DNA from: a virus
Strand: one strand, 5' to 3'
IMG/VR virus record: IMGVR_UViG_3300035670_000913
Location: 1 to 31,002 of that record
DNA: 31,002 nt
Shown in pieces: positions 5,835 through 12,446 of this stretch. The notes beneath the pieces were generated by a model, which made no database searches, was not told the DNA's origin, and saw nothing but the letters and a program-made list of their open reading frames with translations. The translations under genes and the position numbers were made by a program. Numbering within the stretch: position 1 is the first letter of the stretch; every line of letters starts with the position of its first letter.

Positions 5835-5932
5835 GCGAGTGGACTGACGGTAGTCTTATCAACGAGGATGTTATCAACAGCCTTACAGAAGACCAACTAA
5901 TTAGATTAGCAGAGATATTGGAGAAGATTTGA
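5831..5932 (+). CDS. 33-aa hypothetical peptide
   Basis: Its ATG overlaps the upstream stop (ATGA) and its own TGA overlaps the next ATG (TGATG), so it lies in an unbroken chain of coupled genes. The sequence is acidic and helical (SLTEDQLIRLAEILEKI), similar in style to the 34-aa product at 23-127. Function is unknown. Confidence 0.55.
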   Translation: MSEWTDGSLINEDVINSLTEDQLIRLAEILEKI

Positions 5933-6054
5933 TGAAAGACTATCAACAGGGATTTCAAGAGGGTGCAGAGTATGTTCTACGCTATCTCGCAGATGTATTT
6001 GAGGGTGTAGAGGACACAGACGTATGGGCAGACTTTATATCAGAGACAAAGTAA
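5932..6054 (+). CDS. 40-aa hypothetical peptide
   Basis: The ATG overlaps the previous TGA. The sequence begins MKDYQQGFQEGAEYVLRYLA; the GFQEGAEY unit is like the Gly-spaced motifs of other small proteins in this window (for example 12916-13326). Strong coupling supports expression. Function is unknown. Confidence 0.55.
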   Translation: MKDYQQGFQEGAEYVLRYLADVFEGVEDTDVWADFISETK

Positions 6055-6086
6055 ACTTACATAGAAGACACAAGACAAGGGATTTC

Positions 6087-6299
6087 ATGGATATCAAACA
6101 GCTGACAAACTTCATGGTGCAGCACCTATATGGACTTTACGACCAGCTTGAAGAAGTCGTTGAATTTTCAGATGACTGGGATTATCTTCAGGGTAGCGTT
6201 GACACGACACAGGTGTATCTGCTAAAATGTGGAGTAGAATACCTAGACCAAACAGCATACATTGAGAAAGTAGATAATCAAAAATGGGTAAGAGCGTAG
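6087..6299 (+). CDS. Hypothetical protein, 70 aa
   Basis: The ATG at 6087 has AAGGGA upstream. An earlier in-frame ATG at 6024 would lie inside the preceding gene and lacks a clear ribosome-binding site. The product is acidic, starting MDIKQLTNFMVQHLYGLYDQ, with no recognisable domain. Its end overlaps the next start by 16 nt. Confidence 0.6.
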   Translation: MDIKQLTNFMVQHLYGLYDQLEEVVEFSDDWDYLQGSVDTTQVYLLKCGVEYLDQTAYIEKVDNQKWVRA

Positions 6300-6514
6300 T
6301 AGACAAGAAGCCAAGTGTATCAAGTACAACCTGGACCAGGATATTTCATAATGGAGGGGTAAGGGTGTATGAGTCTGATCGCTATGAGGATTTCTATAAA
6401 GTAGAGCCAGCAGGTGAGAGGCCTAAGTATTTCTTTGGTGAGACTGCTTGGATGGATACCCAGCGATTTGCTGTTGACAAAAGCGACCTTTCCGCCTATA
6501 ATATATTTAGCTAA
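6284..6514 (+). CDS. Hypothetical protein, 76 aa
   Basis: The start ATG lies inside the end of the previous gene. The product is mixed charge and aromatic-rich (WTRIFHNGGVRVYESDRY), possibly a small beta-sandwich. No family is recognised. An A-rich spacer with GAAAGTAGGA separates it from the next gene. Confidence 0.6.
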   Translation: MGKSVVDKKPSVSSTTWTRIFHNGGVRVYESDRYEDFYKVEPAGERPKYFFGETAWMDTQRFAVDKSDLSAYNIFS

Positions 6515-6536
6515 TAATAAATGAAAGTAGGATTTC

Positions 6537-7061
6537 ATGCATACAATACAATACATTGCTACACAAGCTCAGGATGTTGACCAAGCACACCGTAACGTCA
6601 AGGGTTATCTTGACCTAAAAATGGGTTCAGGTGATGAGTATAATACTTGGTATGACTGGTTTGTAACAGGCGGAGGACGTTGGACTACGGACCCAGCTAA
6701 TCAGTATAATGATGAATACACTGGAGATGTTGCTCATCAGGATGACCCTCGCTTTCAGTCTTATCTAGATACCGCTCACAAATTCCGTTTGCAGACACTA
6801 GGTGAGTATATTGAGCAAGCAAGAAAGCTAAACCTATCAGACATTCTTGACAACCTTGACGACTTTGAGCATGACCATTTCAAGGTGGGTATGGAACTGT
6901 ATCCTGTAACTAAACTATATGACATGGCCACTGGCAAGTGGGACTACAATTCATATTTCTTTGATATGATGAACGACACTTCCAATAGAAAATATATGCT
7001 TGACTCTATTGACAAAGGACGAGATGACTGGTATCTTGTTCCTGTGGACTTCCATTTTTAG
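6537..7061 (+). CDS. Phage hypothetical protein with WFVTGGGRW motif, 174 aa
   Basis: The ATG follows GAAAGTAGGATTTC. The segment NTWYDWFVTGGGRWTTDP (about residues 36-53) resembles the 'DW...IGGRW' motif of a widespread phage family with no known activity. The C-terminal DWYLVPVDFHF also fits that family. It is acidic and rich in Asp and Tyr. Confidence 0.8.
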   Translation: MHTIQYIATQAQDVDQAHRNVKGYLDLKMGSGDEYNTWYDWFVTGGGRWTTDPANQYNDEYTGDVAHQDDPRFQSYLDTAHKFRLQTLGEYIEQARKLNLSDILDNLDDFEHDHFKVGMELYPVTKLYDMATGKWDYNSYFFDMMNDTSNRKYMLDSIDKGRDDWYLVPVDFHF

Positions 7062-7074
7062 AAAGTAGGATAAG

Positions 7075-7260
7075 GTGAAGGAATACGAAATAGTTTTTCA
7101 ACTATCATTTCAGAACTCTATGTTTGTTCAAGCAGATGACCAGCAGGAAGTTGTTGAAATGCTGACTGACAATGTTTTTCAAGACTACAAAGTTGTATTT
7201 GATGGAGAGTATCTTGAGTTTGACGATGTCTCTGTCCTAGAAGTTAGTGAGGTTGAATAA
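7075..7260 (+). CDS. Small acidic protein, 61 aa (GTG start)
   Basis: GAAAGTAGGATAAG directly precedes a GTG at 7075, making this the best start. The product is a short acidic domain (KEYEIVFQLSFQNSMFVQAD then acidic Glu/Asp strands) resembling the 5199-5387 product in length, early beta-strands and acidic end. The two may be paralogues. The stop overlaps the next ATG. Confidence 0.65.
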   Translation: MKEYEIVFQLSFQNSMFVQADDQQEVVEMLTDNVFQDYKVVFDGEYLEFDDVSVLEVSEVE

Positions 7261-7691
7261 TGCGTGAAGCAACAGAGTATCAGGGTTGGGATGCATGGTT
7301 CAACAAATTCAAGCCTGTCAAAAATCATTTAGATAAGTATGCTAGCAATGAGTATCCTAGCTACATGTTTGAAACCTATGGTGCAGAGCAAGAGTATGTA
7401 AAGTCTGTAGACCCTAAGTATATATGGACCTATGTTGATGGTGATATGAGTTCCCTGCTTGTTGCTGGGTATCACTATATAAATAGAATAGGATACTATG
7501 TTACTGAAGTACCGTGGGAAGATGACATGGACGTGTGCCTGCTATCTGTAGAGACAGAATGTGAATGCTATGATGAGAATGAGCCTTATACACTTATCAT
7601 GAACAATGGTGCACACCTCCCTTCAGAGGCAGACCCTAACTGCAAAAAGTGTAAGGGTAACGGATTTATAACAGAATACGTAGGAGAATAA
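7260..7691 (+). CDS. Hypothetical protein with C-terminal Cys cluster, 143 aa
   Basis: It begins at ATG 7260 overlapping the prior stop. Most of the protein is acidic and aromatic. The C-terminus has ECECY followed by CKKCKGNGF, a CxC/CxxC pair reminiscent of a half DnaJ-type zinc finger. Its stop overlaps the next start as taATG. Function is unknown. Confidence 0.75.
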   Translation: MREATEYQGWDAWFNKFKPVKNHLDKYASNEYPSYMFETYGAEQEYVKSVDPKYIWTYVDGDMSSLLVAGYHYINRIGYYVTEVPWEDDMDVCLLSVETECECYDENEPYTLIMNNGAHLPSEADPNCKKCKGNGFITEYVGE

Positions 7692-8068
7692 TGGAAACTC
7701 TAGAGAGACGTAACAAGAACTTTAACAAGACCAAGATTGACTATGACGTCAACGTATTTGTACGTGAAGAATATAATCCAGAGACCATGGAATCATTCTG
7801 GAATGAGGACCGTTGGTACCTACACGTATACAACTACAATGACGGTAGCCCTATAGAGGTATCTACACCTTTCCTCCTAACTAAGGAAGAAAGCTTTGCT
7901 ATGAACTTCATGGAGACTGAAGACATTGATGACGGCCTAGACGGTTGGATGTCTATGGACTATTTAATGGAGAACTATAGGGACCAGATGTCTGATCGAA
8001 TTCTGGAGTACTTAGAATCATTCCCCAAGTACCATGAAGATATCAGACTGAATACAGTATTTAATTAA
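7691..8068 (+). CDS. Acidic hypothetical protein, 125 aa
   Basis: Coupled to the upstream gene by taATG. It is rich in Asp, Glu and Tyr (NEDRWYLHVYNYNDGS) with a Met-rich middle. No domain is recognised. It is the last gene of the 5592-8068 operon; several hairpins follow. Confidence 0.75.
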   Translation: METLERRNKNFNKTKIDYDVNVFVREEYNPETMESFWNEDRWYLHVYNYNDGSPIEVSTPFLLTKEESFAMNFMETEDIDDGLDGWMSMDYLMENYRDQMSDRILEYLESFPKYHEDIRLNTVFN

Positions 8069-8075
8069 ATAGAGT

Positions 8076-8133
8076 TCCTGGGTTGAGCTTGCTCCCTAGG
8101 AGAGTACAGAGGTTAAGGGGTTGACTTCTGTAC
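8076..8133 (+). terminator. Two consecutive hairpins ending the operon
   Basis: TCCTGGG (8076-8082) pairs with CCC-T-AGGA (8094-8101, one bulge). GTACAGAGGT (8104-8113) pairs with ACTTCTGTAC (8124-8133) around a 10-nt loop. Neither is followed by a long U-tract. Together they probably reduce read-through into the 8213 gene. Confidence 0.5.
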
Positions 8134-8141
8134 CACCAGAT

Positions 8142-8180
8142 AGGGGGGTGAGGGTATTCCTACTTTCCCCTTGCCCCCCT
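8142..8180 (+). terminator. 13-bp G/C hairpin overlapping the 8213 promoter
   Basis: AGGGGGGTGAGGG (8142-8154) can pair with CCCTTGCCCCCCT (8168-8180) around a 13-nt loop containing TCCTACTTTC. That loop word is the exact reverse complement of the recurrent ribosome-binding sequence GAAAGTAGGA. The 3' arm includes the -35 of the next promoter. Confidence 0.5.
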
Positions 8181-8199
8181 GTCCTAATTTTGGTATAAT
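8171..8199 (+). promoter_or_regulatory. Promoter TTGCCC-17-TATAAT
   Basis: TTGCCC (8171-8176), a 17-bp spacer, and TATAAT (8194-8199). Transcription would start near 8206, just before the ATG at 8213. Confidence 0.65.
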
Positions 8200-8212
8200 G
8201 AGAAAGATAACT

Positions 8213-8413
8213 ATGAGAAAACAACAACTATCAGAGGAACAGAAAGTCGCTGTGAAGATAACTGACTTGCTAAGTAATGTCACGCTAGACTTAGATTTGG
8301 TAGGAAAGTTTATTGCTCACAGACAACCAACGACACTTTACAACAGAATGATTTTGGTGGCGGAATCAGCGGTAGATGAAAAGGAAGGCAACAATGACTA
8401 CAACAATAGATAA
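8213..8413 (+). CDS. Hypothetical protein, 66 aa
   Basis: The ATG at 8213 lies just after the predicted start site. In-frame ATG codons upstream (8171, 8198) fall within the promoter. The sequence begins MRKQQLSEEQKVAVKITDLL and looks all-helical. It overlaps the next gene by 20 nt. Confidence 0.65.
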   Translation: MRKQQLSEEQKVAVKITDLLSNVTLDLDLVGKFIAHRQPTTLYNRMILVAESAVDEKEGNNDYNNR

Positions 8414-8657
8414 CAAGGCAGTAATACTAGCAGACCTATGGCTCAACTATCGTGATGACGAGGAGTTCAAAGATTTCATTGAATACAATGATTTGGGATT
8501 GCCACTAGCATACCTATTGAATAACAAGATTGTTAGTAGAAATAATTTGACAGACAATTTCATCAACGAGACATTTGATTTGCTATTGGAAGCATTGGAG
8601 ATTGTTGAGGATACTGGATTTGAAAGTCTAGATGAACTATTTGATACTGTTGCTTGA
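8394..8657 (+). CDS. Acidic hypothetical protein, 87 aa
   Basis: The ATG at 8394 is chosen because AAAAGGAAGG precedes it; an in-frame ATG at 8376 overlaps that site. The product is acidic and helical (ADLWLNYRDDEEFKDFIEYN; FDLLLEALEIVEDTG). No family is recognised. Confidence 0.65.
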   Translation: MTTTIDNKAVILADLWLNYRDDEEFKDFIEYNDLGLPLAYLLNNKIVSRNNLTDNFINETFDLLLEALEIVEDTGFESLDELFDTVA

Positions 8658-8783
8658 CACCAGCCCTGAAGGGGGTTCGGATCATCTTATCCAAATTGTC
8701 AATATCCAAATTATAACAAATTGATTACGAAGGTATTACGAAATTCGCAGAAATTTCCCCAAATATCCAAATTGGGTATAAGC

Positions 8784-8792
8784 TGATATAAT
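8784..8792 (+). promoter_or_regulatory. Extended -10 TGATATAAT, leaderless
   Basis: TATAAT at 8787-8792 with TG one base upstream. The ATG at 8799 follows after 6 nt. Confidence 0.6.
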
Positions 8793-8798
8793 ATATAT

Positions 8799-9005
8799 AT
8801 GCCTAGACATTTCTTTAACTATATGTTTCCTATGGAAGCTAATAAGATACATCAAGAGTATTCTTCCTTTATGCCTAATATGTATAATTTGGTTAAGGAT
8901 CTATTTGTCTTTACCCCCAAAGATACCGCCGATCAAGAGGCGGTTGCCCAGGGGCAGGGTACAGAGGAAGAACCATTCTACTCTGACCAAATAGGTATAG
9001 AATAA
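8799..9005 (+). CDS. Hypothetical protein, 68 aa
   Basis: The start ATG lies exactly 6 nt after a TATAAT, the leaderless arrangement used widely here. The N-terminal half is aromatic and Met-rich (MPRHFFNYMFPMEANKIHQE); the C-terminal half is acidic and Gln/Glu-rich. It stands isolated within the iterated-repeat region, so it may be linked to whatever that region does. No family is recognised. Confidence 0.6.
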   Translation: MPRHFFNYMFPMEANKIHQEYSSFMPNMYNLVKDLFVFTPKDTADQEAVAQGQGTEEEPFYSDQIGIE

Positions 9006-9454
9006 TCCCCTATATAAGTAATACACCTATAGTAAATACATAGGTCTGATATCCCCAAATAAGGTATTACGAAGAATCATAAAAAATCGCTGAAAGTTTT
9101 CATTATTTGGATATTATTGTTTATTTATTGAAAGTTTTATCCAAATTTGGACAATTTTAAATAGGGTAATTTGGGCATTATATCAGGATATCTCAATTTG
9201 GGCAAGGGGGATTTGTAACAATTTGATTACGGCCCCTCGTATAAATGCGTTCCATTCACCATATATCTCCACAACCATCCACTTTCCTCCACAATCAAAT
9301 ATAATCAGTAATATCTTTTATCTCAAATAACACCATCAGAACATGCTCTCAGAAGCCATATATGCCAATTTGGGAGGGTATTAGAATCATCTTTTGATCT
9401 GCTATGGGGCTATCGTTGATATGGGCTATGCCTATACTTGATATCCAAATTTGG
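9006..9454. other. 449-nt non-coding AT-rich region
   Basis: I find no convincing gene here. The region lies between a rightward gene and leftward ones. It holds copies of the TATCCAAATT and GGTATTACGAA words, several AATTTGGG words (9170-9200, 9365-9370), and two CTCCACAA words near 9266-9295 that only weakly resemble DnaA boxes. Confidence 0.5.
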
Positions 9455-9526
9455 TTATTTGTGTGCTATCCAGCTAGCTATGAAAGCTCCAATAAAGCAA
9501 GCAATGCCTATGAGGATATTCTCCAT
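9455..9526 (-). CDS. 23-aa single-span membrane micro-protein
   Basis: Read leftward from ATG 9526 with AAGG about 8 nt upstream. MENILIGIACFIGAFIASWI is a single hydrophobic helix ending in AHK. It is comparable to the 1684-1755 micro-protein. It is the last supported gene of the leftward block. Confidence 0.45.
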   Translation of the reverse strand: MENILIGIACFIGAFIASWIAHK

Positions 9527-9602
9527 ATCAGCCTTATGTCTTTCTATAGGTGTTTATGTTTATATAGGGGATGGTAGTGTCTATTCTTTATACCGCCAAA
9601 GT

Positions 9603-9749
9603 TTAGTGAAGTAGGGATGAGAATCCCATAGACTTTATTGGCAATGGATCTGGTTCATGTTTAGATGCACAGTGATACTCTGACTTACCATCTTTGATAG
9701 TTACTATCATTACCCACTTACAAATAGGACATCTTTCTTCAGAATACAT
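9603..9749 (-). CDS. Zinc-finger-like small protein, 48 aa
   Basis: Starts at ATG 9749, overlapping the end of the 9739-9921 gene by 11 nt. It contains CPIC at about residues 7-10 and C-x3-H (CASKH) at about 27-31, a C2-CH zinc ligand set. No known family is recognised. Overlap with its neighbour supports co-translation. Confidence 0.55.
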   Translation of the reverse strand: MYSEERCPICKWVMIVTIKDGKSEYHCASKHEPDPLPIKSMGFSSLLH

Positions 9750-9921
9750 TACACTCCAGGTGAACCTCGTTGAACTTCATTTCTACTGCTTTGATAGCAC
9801 GATCTTTGTCTCTTGAATTATGTACAAATACAGGGCTATTCTTGCATACGCTACAGCGTTTAATTACATTAAATCCAGATAGGGTTTCATCTACTTCTAC
9901 TTCATCGTACAAGTGGGACAT
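9739..9921 (-). CDS. Cys-containing small protein, 60 aa
   Basis: Begins at ATG 9921 with AGAAAGG about 12 nt upstream. The product has an acidic N-terminus, KRCSVCKNSPV with one CxxC knuckle, and LEC near the end. The latter half (RDKDRAIKAVEMKFNEVH) is helical. It may be a small zinc-binding protein. It lies downstream of the promoter at 10003-10032. Confidence 0.55.
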   Translation of the reverse strand: MSHLYDEVEVDETLSGFNVIKRCSVCKNSPVFVHNSRDKDRAIKAVEMKFNEVHLECNVF

Positions 9922-10004
9922 ATGAATTGGAAACCTTTCTGGGTATTTCTTAGTACTTTAGTTGTGTTGCATTTATCACAAACATATGATTGTTGTATAA
10001 CCAT
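9897..10004 (-). CDS. Possible 35-aa zinc-ribbon peptide
   Basis: CDKC and CPTC are separated by about 17 residues, the geometry of a zinc ribbon. Its ATG (10004) falls within the -10 element of the predicted promoter at 10003-10032, so that promoter could not express it. It would need read-through from upstream genes. It overlaps the next gene by 25 nt. Confidence 0.3.
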   Translation of the reverse strand: MVIQQSYVCDKCNTTKVLRNTQKGFQFICPTCTMK

Positions 10005-10032
10005 TATACCTCTCGCTATGTAAGATTGTCAA
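10003..10032 (-). promoter_or_regulatory. Leftward promoter TTGACA-18-TATAAT
   Basis: On the minus strand TTGACA occupies 10032-10027 and TATAAT 10008-10003, with an 18-bp spacer. The -35 overlaps one end of a perfect palindrome CAAGAC-GATA-GTCTTG (10030-10045), a possible operator. Confidence 0.65.
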
Positions 10033-10045
10033 GACGATAGTCTTG
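10030..10045. promoter_or_regulatory. Palindrome overlapping -35, candidate operator
   Basis: CAAGAC and GTCTTG are perfect inverted repeats around a 4-nt centre. The position over the -35 hexamer suggests repressor binding, though a hairpin in the upstream transcript is another reading. Confidence 0.45.
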
Positions 10046-10061
10046 GATGTATCTCTTATGT

Positions 10062-10080
10062 ACCGCCGAGCTTTTCGCCC
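10062..10080 (-). terminator. Leftward hairpin after the 10089 gene
   Basis: On the minus strand GTCGGGC-GAAAA-GCTCGGC forms a 7-bp stem with two G-T pairs, just after the stop at 10089. No strong U-tract follows. Confidence 0.4.
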
Positions 10081-10088
10081 GACTTATA

Positions 10089-10319
10089 TCACTCATTATT
10101 TAACCATTCAATTAATTCTGGATCCTCGCCATGGAACACTTCAAATCCAGCGTATATGTGAAGAAGCTGAAAGGTTAGTGACCTGTCATACAGACTAATA
10201 TTAATAGCTACTCCAAGATTGTCTGCTGTTCCACAATAAAAGTGAACCTTATTAAATAAAGTTAAGTATGCTCCAAGTCCCCACTCAGATTTGCCTGCTC
10301 TAATCCATTTACTCACCAT
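10089..10319 (-). CDS. Hypothetical protein, 76 aa
   Basis: The ATG at 10319 has GATAGGAG upstream and overlaps the end of the preceding gene. The frame is open further upstream, but that would run deep into the neighbour. The product is MVSKWIRAGKSEWGLGAYL followed by beta-strand-rich sequence. No family is recognised. It is the last gene of the 12642-to-10089 leftward operon. Confidence 0.65.
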   Translation of the reverse strand: MVSKWIRAGKSEWGLGAYLTLFNKVHFYCGTADNLGVAINISLYDRSLTFQLLHIYAGFEVFHGEDPELIEWLNNE

Positions 10320-10659
10320 TACTCCTATCTCTAAATTGCTGTGGTGGATGCTGATGCCTAGATTTGATATCATCCATCAGTTTTCTATGCATAATCTCTT
10401 CTTCTTCAGTTCTTTTGTATGGCTGTATCTCAATATCTAGATCAGGATACTCTTTGATAATTCTATTACGAGCACCACCTATGTCATGCCCTGCCGTTTC
10501 ATGTCTGTCCAGATGAGCCAAGGCTTCACGAGGAGTCTTTAGCTCAACAAGCCAGCTACCTTCATCATCTCCGTCTAGCCAGCATCCGCAGCACTGAATA
10601 AATCCACCTACATGCTCAAACATGTAGATATCTGAACTGCTAAATCTTTCAAAGCTCAT
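10309..10659 (-). CDS. Conserved actinophage protein with CC-x-C cluster, 116 aa
   Basis: The start is ATG 10659 (upstream GAGGAAC), giving an 11-nt overlap with the previous gene. The early part contains FIQCCGCWLDGD, a potential metal site. The middle, LKTPREALAHLDRHETAGHD followed by IGGARNRII, is a pattern seen in uncharacterised actinobacterial phage proteins. The C-terminus is basic and His/Gln-rich. Confidence 0.75.
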   Translation of the reverse strand: MSFERFSSSDIYMFEHVGGFIQCCGCWLDGDDEGSWLVELKTPREALAHLDRHETAGHDIGGARNRIIKEYPDLDIEIQPYKRTEEEEIMHRKLMDDIKSRHQHPPQQFRDRSNGE

Positions 10660-11014
10660 CTTGTTCCTCATATGGTTCGTAGTGTTCATCACATAGTGTT
10701 TGTACCCATGGGATGTTCCATCTTGTTTCTCCAGATGTACCGCAGATTTGGCAGACAAAACCTGATCTATACTCTGCAGACCTCTCAATGGCTCTCATAA
10801 TCTTATACTTAGTTGTATCTGATTCAACGGTAGTTCCAAAGTAGTATCTCAGTGTGCCATACTTTTCTTTTACCTGCAGAATTTTGTATTCAGGATCTAG
10901 GTAGGCAAGCATTTCATCTGTTTCTTCTACAATCTTTCGCCATGCATCAGGTGCTACACAGCCATACCAGCCATCAGCTTTACGCTTATCGTTTAGTTCT
11001 TGTTGCCAGCTCAT
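10649..11014 (-). CDS. Conserved phage protein with CxxC/CxxH zinc motif, 121 aa
   Basis: The pattern ILQVKEKYGTLRYYF (about 44-58), followed by CQICG (about 88-92) and TLCDEH (about 106-111), matches a widespread uncharacterised phage protein. In that family a KEK(F/Y)GTLR(F/Y)Y block precedes a C-x2-C...C-x2-H zinc site. The ATG at 11014 overlaps the previous stop. Function is unknown; a structural zinc role is inferred. Confidence 0.85.
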   Translation of the reverse strand: MSWQQELNDKRKADGWYGCVAPDAWRKIVEETDEMLAYLDPEYKILQVKEKYGTLRYYFGTTVESDTTKYKIMRAIERSAEYRSGFVCQICGTSGETRWNIPWVQTLCDEHYEPYEEQDEL

Positions 11015-11235
11015 TCCCCTTCTTTCTCTTCATCATCCCAATTATCTTCTTCATACCAATCTTCTTTACAAAGACCATTAAGAATGTATCCATTATCAGC
11101 AAAACCATAGACATGACTGTAATGGGTTCCCATGTATTCGCTATCCCAATCAGTAACAATTAGCTTGCTATCCTGGGGTAGTTGCTTAAGTCTTTCAATA
11201 GCTTCTGATACTGTAATAGGAGTGTGATAGCTCAT
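11011..11235 (-). CDS. Acidic hypothetical protein, 74 aa
   Basis: Coupled at both ends (overlaps at 11011-11014 and 11235). It has an N-terminal helix, SEAIERLKQLPQDSKLIV, then TDWDSEYMGTHY, typical of small phage proteins that begin with a 'LpqdtpVv' segment. The tail is very acidic (YEEDNWDDEEKEGE). Confidence 0.75.
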   Translation of the reverse strand: MSYHTPITVSEAIERLKQLPQDSKLIVTDWDSEYMGTHYSHVYGFADNGYILNGLCKEDWYEEDNWDDEEKEGE

Positions 11236-11450
11236 TACTTCTGCTCTCCTTTGATTAGTGCATCAATGTCATTACAGATTCGCTCATACTTTTCAGGCAC
11301 TAGTCCGTAGTCAATGACACAGTTGATAATCTCTTTCTTCAAAGCAAGGATGCGTTCACGCTCATACTGAGCACCCTGTGACCATGTGTCAGATTGTAGT
11401 CTATACAAAGACTCTGGCGTTAGTGTAGCTGGATCTAGTAAATCACTCAT
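11235..11450 (-). CDS. Small protein with ERERIL motif, 71 aa
   Basis: Coupled to both neighbours. The central SQGAQYERERILALKKEI repeats a motif (small residue/Gly, charged, then R-x-R-I-L) found in 11443-11703, 19031-19240 and 19240-19443. This suggests a paralogous family, common in actinophages, of unknown function. Helical throughout. Confidence 0.75.
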   Translation of the reverse strand: MSDLLDPATLTPESLYRLQSDTWSQGAQYERERILALKKEIINCVIDYGLVPEKYERICNDIDALIKGEQK

Positions 11451-11703
11451 TGTTTAGTTCCTCATCTGGCAAAAGTACCTCGTTTTCATTATACTTTTGC
11501 CCTGCTTTTATTGCCTTTTCTATAAGCATTAATGCGTCATCTTTATCAAAGTCAGGGTGTCCCCAATAGTCACATATGATTGCTTCAATGGGACCACCAA
11601 TTTCTAAAAGTTTTAGAATACGGTCTTGCTCTCGTTTTTTGCCCAGCCAAATTCCATACTTGCTTGCCCAGGTCATCTGGCGAATCCAAATATTTGGCTT
11701 CAC
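11443..11703 (-). CDS. Small protein with REQDRIL motif, 86 aa
   Basis: I choose GTG 11703 because it overlaps the upstream stop as GTGA and has GGAG 7 nt before it. An ATG at 11724 lies 21 nt upstream, within the previous gene. IWLGKKREQDRILKLLE matches the ERxRIL family of this window. The C-terminal half is acidic. Confidence 0.7.
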   Translation of the reverse strand: MKPNIWIRQMTWASKYGIWLGKKREQDRILKLLEIGGPIEAIICDYWGHPDFDKDDALMLIEKAIKAGQKYNENEVLLPDEELNNE

Positions 11704-11942
11704 TGATTTACTCCATACCCCCATGCCTCCAAGGCACGGGCAACACAGACCTCTGCACCATCTCCATAGCGATGCGTAAATGGAATACCATCAATTAGCC
11801 AATCCTCATACCTTTCAGGCTTTGGCCCATCAACCACAACATACTCATTGATGTCATTTGCTTTAGTCCCACCCTTAATACGAGCAATGTGAATCTGATT
11901 AATTAGTGTATCGTTAATTCTAATGTCTACATGTAGTGGCAT
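11700..11942 (-). CDS. Hypothetical protein, 80 aa
   Basis: The ATG at 11942 follows AAAGGAAATAGCA. The N-terminus (MPLHVDIRINDTLINQIHIA) is a predicted beta strand pair, followed by YVVVDGP and a C-terminal helix ending EAWGYGVNQ. Similar small proteins are common in actinophages. No biochemical role is known. Confidence 0.75.
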   Translation of the reverse strand: MPLHVDIRINDTLINQIHIARIKGGTKANDINEYVVVDGPKPERYEDWLIDGIPFTHRYGDGAEVCVARALEAWGYGVNQ

Positions 11943-11944
11943 TG

Positions 11945-12049
11945 CTATTTCCTTTTATTCCCCTGGTAAATCACAAACCAAGCAATTAAAATACCAAAGG
12001 CCACATAGTATGCCCAAGCTGACCCAAAAGTATCTCTCATAAAATCCAT
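11945..12049 (-). CDS. 34-aa single-span membrane protein
   Basis: The ATG at 12049 overlaps the preceding TAA as taATG, and the stop TAG at 11947-11945 lies 2 nt before the next gene. AWAYYVAFGILIAWFVIYQ is one membrane helix followed by a basic QGNKRK end, predicting a cytoplasmic C-terminus. Position in the operon makes it credible. Confidence 0.6.
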   Translation of the reverse strand: MDFMRDTFGSAWAYYVAFGILIAWFVIYQGNKRK

Positions 12050-12300
12050 TAGTGCTCAATCCTAACTACTGGTGTGCTTAGCCACCAGCCATCTTTTCCT
12101 CCAACATAAAGCAGCTTACCAATCTCTGGTTCACTGTAAGGCAAATCCCAAACTTCTTTCATATCTTTGACATCTGTAGGCACAGCCTTCATCTGCCAAA
12201 TTTTCCAAGAATCCACACCATGACCACTAGCATTATACTTAGTCATGATGCCACGCTCATTGATCTCGTATACAGACCCAGACTCTGTAGTTATCTTCAT
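12049..12300 (-). CDS. Hypothetical protein, 83 aa
   Basis: The ATG at 12300 overlaps the upstream stop as ATGA. An in-frame TTG lies 15 nt upstream but would deepen the overlap. The product MKITTESGSVYEINERGI continues with Trp-rich sequence and ends VVRIEH, probably a small beta domain. Confidence 0.7.
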   Translation of the reverse strand: MKITTESGSVYEINERGIMTKYNASGHGVDSWKIWQMKAVPTDVKDMKEVWDLPYSEPEIGKLLYVGGKDGWWLSTPVVRIEH

Positions 12301-12446
12301 CTTGCATTGTCCCAAAATATTACGAATATGTGTTTTCCTAGCATAATATCTAGGGTTGGCTTTCTGATACCATACCCCCAGAAGTTAAGACCCCATGACG
12401 GATTGGCTACCGTGAACTTATCGTGGTAATGTCTAAAACGCAGCAC
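12297..12446 (-). CDS. Basic aromatic-rich protein, 49 aa (GTG start)
   Basis: The frame begins at GTG 12446 and ends at TGA 12297-12299, overlapping the next ATG as ATGA. The product reads MLRFRHYHDKFTVANPSWGL, then NFWGYGIRKP and IFVIFWDNAR. The reading frame exactly fills the otherwise empty 118 nt between two flanking genes and overlaps both, the packing rule of this operon. Confidence 0.65.
   Translation of the reverse strand: MLRFRHYHDKFTVANPSWGLNFWGYGIRKPTLDIMLGKHIFVIFWDNAR

Larger units (their letters stand above)
8688..9451. repeat. Iterated TATCCAAATT words in AT-rich region
   Basis: Exact TATCCAAATT occurs at 8688-8697, 8703-8712, 8764-8773, 9138-9147 and 9442-9451, with a one-mismatch inverted copy at 9104-9113. 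Two copies (9138 and 9442) continue as CCAAATTTGG, a palindrome. GGTATTACGAA occurs exactly at 8732-8742 and 9063-9073, each followed by a form of ATCGCwGAAA, which also appears at 390-401. An origin, partition site or regulator array are all possible. Confidence 0.55.

Noticed and set aside
9260-9300. CTCCACAA words as DnaA boxes
   Set aside because: Only part of the TTATCCACA consensus is present and two mismatches remain, so this alone cannot support an origin.
10852-11163. 103-codon hydrophobic open frame on the plus strand
   Set aside because: It is antisense to two conserved leftward genes. Its hydrophobicity comes from the complementary acidic codons (GAA/GAT read as TTC/ATC).
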